DNA from: Granulosicoccus sp.
Lineage (GTDB): Bacteria > Pseudomonadota > Gammaproteobacteria > Granulosicoccales > Granulosicoccaceae
Length of the DNA stretch: 64,000 nucleotides
Direction of reading: 5' to 3'
Assembly (NCBI GenBank): GCA_023300375.1
Contig: JALZWO010000059.1
Location: 1 to 64,000 of the forward strand
A program made the translations under genes and the position numbers. Shown here one piece after another: positions 10,820 through 18,784 of this stretch. Numbering within the stretch: the stretch's first letter is position 1; the number at the start of each line of letters is the position of its first letter. The notes beneath the pieces are model-generated. The model was not told where the DNA came from. It made no database searches and saw only the letters and a list, made by a program, of their open reading frames with translations.

Positions 10820-11715
10820 GTGCGCCATCTGATACGCCAGCAGCCGTTCAAAGGCGCGGGCGTTTTCTAGAGTTTTGGGGCTACTTCCGAGAGAACAGAG
10901 GAGCCGTTGTCGGTCTGGTAGTTTTTGCTATTTTTATACTGATTGCTATTTTTGCCGATTTGATTGCACCTCATTCGCCCACTGCGCAATATCGCGAAGC
11001 GTTGTTGCAACCCCCCATGTGGTTAGCAGGTGGTACCAGTGAATTTATGCTAGGTACTGATGCAGTGGGCAGAGATCTCTTATCGCGACTCATGCATGGC
11101 GCGCGCTATTCGTTTTTCATTGGCGTTATCGTCGTGGTGATATCGGCGGGTAGTGGTGTGATTATTGGTCTTGTCGCAGGTTTTGCGAGAGGTTGGCTGG
11201 ATACCATGATTATGCGTGTCATGGATATCCTGTTGGCATTTCCGAGTCTATTACTTGCGCTGGTGCTGGTGGCAATTCTTGGTCCGTCTCTGGTCAACGC
11301 TATGATTGCTATAGCCGTTGTACTTCAGCCGCATTATGTTCGTTTGACTCGTGCAGCCGTATTGCAGGAGCTACCTAAAGACTATGTGACATCAGCACGA
11401 GTTGTGGGTGCCAGTCGAATTCGCTTGATGTTTGTAACGGTCTTGCCCAATTGTTTGGCGCCCATAATAGTACAAGCAGCATTGTCATTTTCCACAGCAA
11501 TACTGGATGCGGCAGCGCTAGGTTTCCTTGGTCTAGGGGCGCAGCCGCCTACACCGGAGTGGGGCACAATGTTGGCCGATTCGCGTGAATTTGTTTTGCG
11601 TGCATGGTGGGTTGTTACCTTTCCAGGTTTGGCGATACTGATCAACGTGTTGGCTATTAATCTGATGGGTGATGGCTTGCGTGATGCACTCGACCCAAAA
11701 CTCAAACGCAGCTAG
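10816..11715 (+). CDS. Peptide ABC transporter permease (DppC-like)
   Basis: ATG at 10816 overlaps the preceding TGA (ATGA); LGTDAVGRDLLSRLMHGARYSFFIG; KDYVTSARVVGASRIRLMFVTVLPNCLAPIIV. Confidence 0.92.
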   Translation: MSAPSDTPAAVQRRGRFLEFWGYFRENRGAVVGLVVFAIFILIAIFADLIAPHSPTAQYREALLQPPMWLAGGTSEFMLGTDAVGRDLLSRLMHGARYSFFIGVIVVVISAGSGVIIGLVAGFARGWLDTMIMRVMDILLAFPSLLLALVLVAILGPSLVNAMIAIAVVLQPHYVRLTRAAVLQELPKDYVTSARVVGASRIRLMFVTVLPNCLAPIIVQAALSFSTAILDAAALGFLGLGAQPPTPEWGTMLADSREFVLRAWWVVTFPGLAILINVLAINLMGDGLRDALDPKLKRS

Positions 11716-11733
11716 AGTACGCGGAGAACGTAT

Positions 11734-12726
11734 ATGCCTCTACTAGATGTCCGCAACCTATGCGTAGAATTCAAAACTGCTGACGGATTGTTTAAAGCAG
11801 TAGATGGTGTCGATGTGCAGGTTGATGTTGGTGACGTGCTTGCTATCGTGGGTGAATCAGGCAGTGGAAAGTCGGTGTCTATGCTCGCAGTGATGGGTCT
11901 GCTTCCTTGGACCGCAAACGTGACGGCTGATGCCATTGTGTTCGATGGCGTGGATTTTACAACAGCGGGTGCAAAGCAAAGACGTTCAATCATCGGGCGC
12001 GATGTGTCTATGATTTTTCAAGAGCCTATGACCAGTCTTAATCCCTGTTTTACCGTTGGATTTCAGATCGGAGAGGCACTTAAGACGCACTTGGCATTAT
12101 CGCGCTCCGAGCGTCGTAAGCGATCAATAGAGTTACTGGAGCAAGTGGGATTGCCGGAGCCCGAGCGTCGCTTACGGGCATTTCCGCATCAGTTGTCAGG
12201 CGGTATGTCGCAGCGCGTCATGATCGCCATGGCAATTGCATGCAAGCCAAAATTATTAATTGCAGATGAACCAACAACAGCACTCGATGTAACGATACAG
12301 GCACAAATTTTAGAACTATTACTAGAATTGCAAAATGATACTGGTATGGCCCTAGTGCTGATAACTCATGATATGGGCGTGGTGGCAGAAACAGCTCAGC
12401 GCGTTAGTGTGCAGTATGCAGGGCAGAAGGTAGAGGAGCAATGTGTTCAGGATTTGTTTGTTGATGCACACCATCCTTACACACATGCCTTGCTGGCAGC
12501 TTTGCCAGAAAGAGCCACTACTCGCACATTGCCAAGCATTCCGGGTGTTGTTCCTGGGCAGTTTGACCGTCCACAAGGGTGTCTGTTTTCTCCTCGATGC
12601 GCCTTTGCTGATGCACAGTGTCAGAGCGCACAGCCGCTTGTTCAAAGTGAGTCCTTAGGTTTTGCGCGTTGCCATTATCCATTGTTAGATGGCAAGCCTT
12701 TGCAGGCTAGTGAGGTGCGAAAATGA
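11734..12726 (+). CDS. Peptide ABC transporter ATP-binding protein (DppD-like)
   Basis: GESGSGKSVSMLAVMGLL, QLSGGMSQRVMIAMAIACKPKLLIADEPTTALDVTIQAQIL; oligopeptide C-terminal Cys motif. Confidence 0.93.
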   Translation: MPLLDVRNLCVEFKTADGLFKAVDGVDVQVDVGDVLAIVGESGSGKSVSMLAVMGLLPWTANVTADAIVFDGVDFTTAGAKQRRSIIGRDVSMIFQEPMTSLNPCFTVGFQIGEALKTHLALSRSERRKRSIELLEQVGLPEPERRLRAFPHQLSGGMSQRVMIAMAIACKPKLLIADEPTTALDVTIQAQILELLLELQNDTGMALVLITHDMGVVAETAQRVSVQYAGQKVEEQCVQDLFVDAHHPYTHALLAALPERATTRTLPSIPGVVPGQFDRPQGCLFSPRCAFADAQCQSAQPLVQSESLGFARCHYPLLDGKPLQASEVRK

Positions 12727-13709
12727 ACGATGAAAATAGCCCTCTACTTATAAAAGCGTCGAATTTGAGTCGGCATTACCAGGTCTCAGGTGGCCTCTTT
12801 AAAAAAGACGTTTCGGTAAAAGCGCTTAACAATGCAAGCTTTGAACTCAGAGCAGGTAGAACACTGGCAGTGGTGGGTGAGTCTGGATGCGGTAAGTCGA
12901 CGTTAGCGCGTGTAGTTACCATGATTGAAACGCCAACAGAAGGTGCTTTGAATCTTGATGGCCATGTTATCAGTGGCGACAACCCGTTAAGTGACGAGCA
13001 ACGTGCACAACTGCGGGCGTCGGTTCAGATTGTCTTTCAAGATCCGTTTGGTTCGTTGAATCCCAGGCAAAGTATCGGTCGCATTATTGAAGAGCCCTTA
13101 TTAATAAACGAGCCAACACTGTCTGCATCGGAAAGAGAGAGTCGCGCCCGTCAAATGCTCAGTTTTACAGGTTTGAGGTCGGAGCACTATGAGCGCTATC
13201 CTCATATGTTTTCTGGCGGGCAGCGTCAGCGGATAGCGGTCGCTAGAGCATTAATGCTTAATCCTCGTATTCTGGTTCTCGATGAACCTGTCTCAGCGTT
13301 AGACCTATCCATACAATCTCAAATTCTCAATTTGCTGATCGAGTTGCAAGAGCGCTTGGGTTTGGCGTATTTGTTTATTTCTCACGATTTATCGGTAGTA
13401 AAGCACATGGCAGATGACGTGCTGGTCATGTATCTAGGGCGTATTGTTGAGTCGGGGCCTGCGGAGCAGGTTTTTGCCAATCCACGCCATCCCTATACCC
13501 AAGCACTCTTGTCAGCGACACCGGTAGCTGATCCTTCTCGGGTACAACATCGCATACGTCTAGAGGGTGAGTTACCCTCACCACTGAATCCACCAAAGGG
13601 ATGTGCATTTAATCCTCGTTGCTGGAGAGCTGAGGACCGTTGTCGTAGTGAAGCACCTGAACTAGCTATGCTCAATACACACAAGGTAGCCTGTTACTTT
13701 CCTTTGTGA
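12723..13709 (+). CDS. Peptide ABC transporter ATP-binding protein (DppF-like)
   Basis: ATGA overlap with upstream gene; GESGCGKSTLARVV, MFSGGQRQRIAVARALMLNPRILVLDEPVSALDLSIQSQIL, GCAFNPRC. Confidence 0.93.
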   Translation: MNDENSPLLIKASNLSRHYQVSGGLFKKDVSVKALNNASFELRAGRTLAVVGESGCGKSTLARVVTMIETPTEGALNLDGHVISGDNPLSDEQRAQLRASVQIVFQDPFGSLNPRQSIGRIIEEPLLINEPTLSASERESRARQMLSFTGLRSEHYERYPHMFSGGQRQRIAVARALMLNPRILVLDEPVSALDLSIQSQILNLLIELQERLGLAYLFISHDLSVVKHMADDVLVMYLGRIVESGPAEQVFANPRHPYTQALLSATPVADPSRVQHRIRLEGELPSPLNPPKGCAFNPRCWRAEDRCRSEAPELAMLNTHKVACYFPL

Positions 13710-13783
13710 GTGGTTTCAGGCAAGTAGAAGGTGCTAGTGGGTGATCACAGCGGTGATGTTTACAAAACGAAAAATTATTTTAT

Positions 13784-14161
13784 TTGTGTTTCATGGGGAG
13801 ACCCCTAATGCCCAGTAACCTTAAAATCGACTATATAGAATTACCGGCTGCGGATCTAAATGCCGTTGAATCTTTTTATTCGTCTGTTTTTTCGTGGACC
13901 TTCGAAGACTATGGGCCAGAGTATCGAGCGTTTACTGACGGCCGGCTTGATGGTGGATTCTATCGTGCACCGCTAAGCTCATCTGCAGATAACGGTGCCG
14001 CTTTAGTGATCTTCTACGCTGAGGATCTTGAAAGTGTACAAACTGCTATCGAGAGTTCAGGTGGCAAGATAGTAAAGCCGATTTTTGATTTTCCAGGTGG
14101 TCGGCGATTCCAGTTCACTGACCCTGCTGGCAACGAGTTGGCAGTTTGGAGTGATCGCTGA
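13784..14161 (+). CDS. VOC family (glyoxalase/bleomycin-resistance fold) protein; start possibly ATG 13808
   Basis: IDYIELPAADLNAVESFYSSVFSWTFEDYGPEY...GGRRFQFTDPAGNELAVWSDR. Confidence 0.88.
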   Translation: MCFMGRPLMPSNLKIDYIELPAADLNAVESFYSSVFSWTFEDYGPEYRAFTDGRLDGGFYRAPLSSSADNGAALVIFYAEDLESVQTAIESSGGKIVKPIFDFPGGRRFQFTDPAGNELAVWSDR

Positions 14162-14190
14162 GATCGACGCTAGGCAGCAGGCTGTGGTAA

Positions 14191-14643
14191 CTAAGTGCAT
14201 AGTTGTATATCCATGGAGGTGAAGCTTGTGATCACGGTGCCTAGTACCACATTGCCATTGGCGGGTTCAATCCGTAGTGTTTCCGAACCCACTAGCGAAA
14301 TTATTGAGTCTTCTATATTGTTAACATCGTCGAGAAATACGCGATCACTGAATTCGTCTTTTGACGCAGTGCCGTTAAAGAAATCGGACTCAAAGCAGTT
14401 TCTGTTTAGGTCTTCACGCGAAACAATCACGTTTGCCTCTCCCGCCTCATTGGGAGTTTCTATCTCGAGAAAAGCTTCCGTATTGGTGCCATCCCAGTCC
14501 CTGGGTAGCGAGTAAAGACCTTCAAACGCAGAGACTAAAAACACAGCATCTGGATTGGCTTCGCTGTCACCTGCCGGGCCACCTGAACACGCCACAAGTA
14601 AAGAGGCGCAAAGGCAAGTGAAAATAACAGTTTGTTTGTTCAT
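14191..14643 (-). CDS. Hypothetical lipoprotein
   Basis: 150 aa with lipobox SLLVACSGG at the N-terminus; no recognised domain. Confidence 0.6.
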   Translation of the reverse strand: MNKQTVIFTCLCASLLVACSGGPAGDSEANPDAVFLVSAFEGLYSLPRDWDGTNTEAFLEIETPNEAGEANVIVSREDLNRNCFESDFFNGTASKDEFSDRVFLDDVNNIEDSIISLVGSETLRIEPANGNVVLGTVITSFTSMDIQLCT

Positions 14644-14745
14644 AGTGCTCCGACGTAGAAAAAGCGATTAATGCCAGTTACCCTAAGCATTATAGGTATA
14701 GCATGACAATATGGCAGATTTAGAGACAATACGCGTGCCGAAACA

Positions 14746-15597
14746 ATGACTCATATCGTTACAGTTGATGGTGGTGCAAGCCGGTGTCGCATGGCGCTGT
14801 TCACGGCTCAAGGTGAACGGCTTGCGCGAGTGATCGTTGATGATCACGCAAGTCTTTCAATGGGTGTTGATGCGGCCTGGCAACATATCCAGCAAGGGCT
14901 GGCCAATTTGCGAGTTGAACTGGGGTACGCCCCAGATTGGCTGCCATCTGTTCTAAGCATGGGGCTTGCGGGGTCGCTACGAGAACAAGAGCGAGGCGAG
15001 TTTCTCAGTTTAATGCCAAGCTCTATCGATGCTCGATTGTGCACCGATGGACTTGCCCAACTTTATGGTGCGAGTGCAGGCGGCCCAGCTATCTGCTTGG
15101 CAGTGGGTACGGGAAGTGTTGTCCATTGGCTAGCAGAAGATGGAACAAACTCGATGGCAGGCGGTTGGGGCTTTCCCGTGGGTGATCAAGGCTCTGGTGC
15201 ATGGTTGGGCTTAAGAGCAATGCAGCACCTGATCCATTGTTATGATCAAGGAGGGCAAGGTGGTGCATTATGCGCATCTATTCAACAGCGTACTGGCACT
15301 TCTGTGTCTCAGATACAAGGTTGGACCACGCAAGCCCGATCAAGTGTGTTGGCCCAATTAGCACCATTGGTGTTTGAAGCTGCGGAATCTGGAGATTCCG
15401 CAGCGCAGCAAATATTAATAGAAGCCGTAGATCACTGTTTGCACTTAATTGAGCACGCGCCAGCCTCGTTACCTGTGTTTGTTGTTGGGGGCGTAGGAGC
15501 GCAATTAAGCTCTCAACTCTCGCAACGATTAGGTGAACGACTGCAGGTGTCGCGTGGTGATGCCTTAAGTGGGCTATGGCATCTAGCAACACAATAA
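14746..15597 (+). CDS. BadF/BadG/BcrA/BcrD-family sugar kinase (N-acetylglucosamine kinase-like)
   Basis: ITVDGGASRCRMALF-type phosphate 1 motif; AICLAVGTGSVVHWL; GGWGFPVGDQGSGAWLGLRA; precedes murQ. Confidence 0.83.
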   Translation: MTHIVTVDGGASRCRMALFTAQGERLARVIVDDHASLSMGVDAAWQHIQQGLANLRVELGYAPDWLPSVLSMGLAGSLREQERGEFLSLMPSSIDARLCTDGLAQLYGASAGGPAICLAVGTGSVVHWLAEDGTNSMAGGWGFPVGDQGSGAWLGLRAMQHLIHCYDQGGQGGALCASIQQRTGTSVSQIQGWTTQARSSVLAQLAPLVFEAAESGDSAAQQILIEAVDHCLHLIEHAPASLPVFVVGGVGAQLSSQLSQRLGERLQVSRGDALSGLWHLATQ

Positions 15598-15639
15598 CTC
15601 TTTTATCAAAAAATCAAAGCTCAAACGCGAAGAACTCAC

Positions 15640-16551
15640 ATGTCCAATGCAGAAACTGTGACTAACACTGAAGCCATTAATCGCTCTATGCTAGATTTGG
15701 ATCTTCGAAGTAATTCAGCTATATTGCAGGCACTTTTAGCCAGCCAACAATGCGCTGTAGATGCTGTTTCCCAAGTGGAGCCTCTACTTGATGCAGCTGT
15801 TGAAGCCGCTGCGCTTCGCCTGCGAGAGGGGAATGGTCGGATTGTGCTGGCAGGAGCAGGTGCCTCTGGACGCATTGCCGTTCAAGATGGCGCAGAGTTA
15901 TGGCCAACGTACAGTTGGCCCAACGAACGACTTCTTTGCGTAATGGCAGGTGGCAACGAGGCTTTAGTGGGCAGTATTGAAGGCGTTGAGGATGACGCAA
16001 TAGCCGCTGCAACACAGGTAGAGAAATTTGCCATCGGTGTGCAAGATGTTGTAGTTGGCGTTGCGGCCAGTGGCACATCTGCTTGGACATGTTCCTGGTT
16101 GAAAGTGGCGGCTGAGCGTGGAGCTTTGTGTATCGGTATCGCCAACAATGCGCAAACACCGCTCTTGGAGATTGCTAACCACCCATTGTTTCTTGATACC
16201 GGACCTGAAGTGCTAGCAGGCTCAACTAGAATGAGTGCGGGTACGGCGCAGAAAATTATTCTCAATCTTTTCAGTACCACGCTCATGATTCGCTTGAATA
16301 GAACCTACGGCAATCTGATGGTAGATATGGGTGCTGTCAACAATAAGCTCGACACGCGAAGAGTGCGCTTGTTGCAGGCCATTCTTCCAGATGTGTCGGA
16401 CGACAAAGCGCAGGAATCTTTAGTCAAGGCCGGAGGTTGGATAAAATTAGCGGTATTACTTGCTGCTGGAGGTTCGGAAGAACAATCACGCGAGTGTTTA
16501 ACGCGGTACTCGGGATCGTTAAGAGCCTCGCTGAAAGAGTTGGGCCAATGA
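15640..16551 (+). CDS. murQ: N-acetylmuramic acid 6-phosphate etherase
   Basis: GNGRIVLAGAGASGRIAVQDGAEL, VVGVAASGTSAWT, EVLAGSTRMSAGTAQKIILNLFSTTLMIRLNRTYGNLMVDM. Confidence 0.92.
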   Translation: MSNAETVTNTEAINRSMLDLDLRSNSAILQALLASQQCAVDAVSQVEPLLDAAVEAAALRLREGNGRIVLAGAGASGRIAVQDGAELWPTYSWPNERLLCVMAGGNEALVGSIEGVEDDAIAAATQVEKFAIGVQDVVVGVAASGTSAWTCSWLKVAAERGALCIGIANNAQTPLLEIANHPLFLDTGPEVLAGSTRMSAGTAQKIILNLFSTTLMIRLNRTYGNLMVDMGAVNNKLDTRRVRLLQAILPDVSDDKAQESLVKAGGWIKLAVLLAAGGSEEQSRECLTRYSGSLRASLKELGQ

Positions 16552-16613
16552 TCTAAAGCTAGAGCCAATGTAGTCGTTACATGTGGTCAGAACGGTATTT
16601 CTGTGATAAGCAT

Positions 16614-16934
16614 ATGAGTGGTGGAAAACATAACGAATTACCTGTTAAGAATCCACTCAGTGACGCCAGAATTCGACACGATATTCGTGCATCTTTGGCT
16701 ATTTCCAAAGGCATGTGTCAGGCGTTGGGCATGTCTCTTGATGAATTATCTGAGGTAAGTGCCATTGCGGCACGTGAGGAGCGTCTCAATTGTGTAGAAA
16801 AACTCGAGAGAGATTACCGATTTTGTTTGTCCCGAATTCTACGATCACTCGACCAGCTAGATAGTACGGTTGAAGGGGCTGTTATTCGTCCGGCTCCTAT
16901 AGTGGAGTCCGATATTCAGGGCACGGCTCGATGA
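16614..16934 (+). CDS. Small protein with H-box-like segment (candidate DHp-only phosphotransfer protein)
   Basis: ARIRHDIRASLAISKGMCQAL resembles a histidine-kinase H-box; no ATPase domain in the ORF; 4-bp ATGA overlap with the downstream receiver gene. Confidence 0.5.
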   Translation: MSGGKHNELPVKNPLSDARIRHDIRASLAISKGMCQALGMSLDELSEVSAIAAREERLNCVEKLERDYRFCLSRILRSLDQLDSTVEGAVIRPAPIVESDIQGTAR

Positions 16935-17404
16935 TTCATGCGCCGATGAGAAGTAGCAAGTCTGTCGATTGTCTGGATTTACTGATTGTCGATGATAACG
17001 ATCTTACGCTTGAGATTATAGCGTGGTCTTTACGTGATACCGACATAAGTTACCAGTTATGTAGCGAAGCTACAGAGGCATTGCAGGTCCTTTCAAAGAT
17101 TATTCCTCATATGCTTATCGTGGATTATCATATGCCCAAGGTGGACGGGCTTGAATTACTCGAGCAGTTCAATCAGCTACCACAATCTAACACGTGCGCA
17201 ACATTTCTTTGCACCTCCGCACACCTCGTCCCTGATCAACTGACCAGTCTTAGCAAACTAGGCATTCAGCTAATTGATAAAGATCAGTTATGCAATAAGG
17301 AGTCATTGCTTAATCTGGTGTTACAGCGAGGCTTGGCAGTTAACGGGGAATTTTGTGGTCCAAAGCAGCAGGGCATGGAGCACTTGTTGCAATATAGTGC
17401 GTGA
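16931..17404 (+). CDS. Stand-alone response regulator receiver (REC) protein
   Basis: LLIVDDNDLTLEII, HMLIVDYHMPKVDGLELLEQF, LCTSAH, IDKDQ: acidic pocket, phospho-Asp, Ser/Thr and Lys positions present. Confidence 0.88.
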   Translation: MIHAPMRSSKSVDCLDLLIVDDNDLTLEIIAWSLRDTDISYQLCSEATEALQVLSKIIPHMLIVDYHMPKVDGLELLEQFNQLPQSNTCATFLCTSAHLVPDQLTSLSKLGIQLIDKDQLCNKESLLNLVLQRGLAVNGEFCGPKQQGMEHLLQYSA

Positions 17405-17460
17405 CTAAAGCGGTAATTTTTTGGTCTAAAGGTTAAATCAATATTAATGAGACCCTTATT

Positions 17461-18567
17461 GTGATGCAAGCAGGCGCAGTTCAAACACAATCTTTACAAA
17501 AGATTAAAGTGCTGATCGTGGACGACTCGGTAACCATTTGCCGGTTCTTGGAAGCCACATTTAACGAAGAACCAGATTGCGAAGTGGTTGGCTATGCATT
17601 AGATCCATTTGAAGCGCGTGATAAAATAAATAAACTGCAGCCGGACGTCATAACATTAGATGTAGAAATGCCCAAAATGGATGGTGTTACATTTCTTAGA
17701 AATTTGATGCGTACGCATCCCATTCCTGTGGTCATGTTTTCTTCACTTACTAATTCAGGTACAACCGCAACTCTTGACTCTCTTGAGGCTGGTGCTATCG
17801 ACTTCATGCCAAAACACAGCGCAAGAAGCGGTGAAAAAATAGAAGATTACATTAAGGAGTTGGTTCGTAAGGTCAAGGCCGCCGCCGAGGTTCAATTGTC
17901 GGCACCTCAAGCTATCCAACACACAACACCTATCCCTGAGCTAGAGACATTGAAAAACAAGCTTGCTCAAGGTGTACGACTGAACACTGATATTAAACGC
18001 CTGATCGCAATAGGATCAAGTACAGGAGGGCCAGAAGCCCTTAGAAAAATACTGAGTCAATTAGACGCCAAAGACTGCGTTTTTGCCATTGCTCAGCACA
18101 TGCCTAGAATATTCATTGAATCGTTCGCAAAGCGTATGAATGAGCAAAGCGCGTTCACAGTCAGTGTTGCCGAGGATGGGCAACCACTATTACCTGGCCA
18201 TGGTTATATTGCTCCTGGTGGCCGACATTTAACATTGGATAACCGTAACGATGGACCTCACTGGAAAGTACTAGACAGCATGAAGATTTCAGGTCATAAA
18301 CCATCGGTAAATGTTTTATTTAAAAGTATGGCCATGCATGCACCAAAGCAATCTATCGGTGTTTTGCTGACTGGCATGGGAGAGGATGGCGCAGAGGGAC
18401 TTAAAGCGATGCGCGATTCAGGGTGTACAACGTTAATACAGAACGAGGCTAGTAGTGTTGTGTGGGGAATGCCAGGTAAGGCTCATAGGTTAGAGGCACA
18501 AGATGAGACTTTGCACCTTGATCAGATAGCCCCTGCACTTAATCGGCTATTACTAGATCTAGGCTAA
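17461..18567 (+). CDS. cheB: Chemotaxis protein-glutamate methylesterase CheB (copy 1)
   Basis: REC domain plus methylesterase domain: AIGSSTGGPEALRKIL, AQHMPRIF, VLLTGMGEDGAEGLKAMRDSG. Confidence 0.94.
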   Translation: MMQAGAVQTQSLQKIKVLIVDDSVTICRFLEATFNEEPDCEVVGYALDPFEARDKINKLQPDVITLDVEMPKMDGVTFLRNLMRTHPIPVVMFSSLTNSGTTATLDSLEAGAIDFMPKHSARSGEKIEDYIKELVRKVKAAAEVQLSAPQAIQHTTPIPELETLKNKLAQGVRLNTDIKRLIAIGSSTGGPEALRKILSQLDAKDCVFAIAQHMPRIFIESFAKRMNEQSAFTVSVAEDGQPLLPGHGYIAPGGRHLTLDNRNDGPHWKVLDSMKISGHKPSVNVLFKSMAMHAPKQSIGVLLTGMGEDGAEGLKAMRDSGCTTLIQNEASSVVWGMPGKAHRLEAQDETLHLDQIAPALNRLLLDLG

Positions 18568-18784
18568 GGTAGTTATTATTAAGATGGGTGCTCATTCAGA
18601 AAATTTTCGGAAAAATACACTAGATTTTATATAACTTATTCGTTAGCAAAACACGGTAAGCGCATTGTTCAGTCAATGAAACGGGTGTCGATAAATGTTT
18701 AGGAAAAAAACAAACTTTGACAAGTTGCCCGCTAACGAATACGTGTAAGTAAACGGTCAAAGTGAGACACCGAGAACGTAAAGA

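Noticed and set aside
15719-16286. Several long antisense ORFs over murQ (and similar antisense ORFs elsewhere, such as over cheA, MCP, priA and hrpA)
   Set aside because: They lie opposite strongly supported genes, have no recognisable domains, and look like by-products of codon composition.
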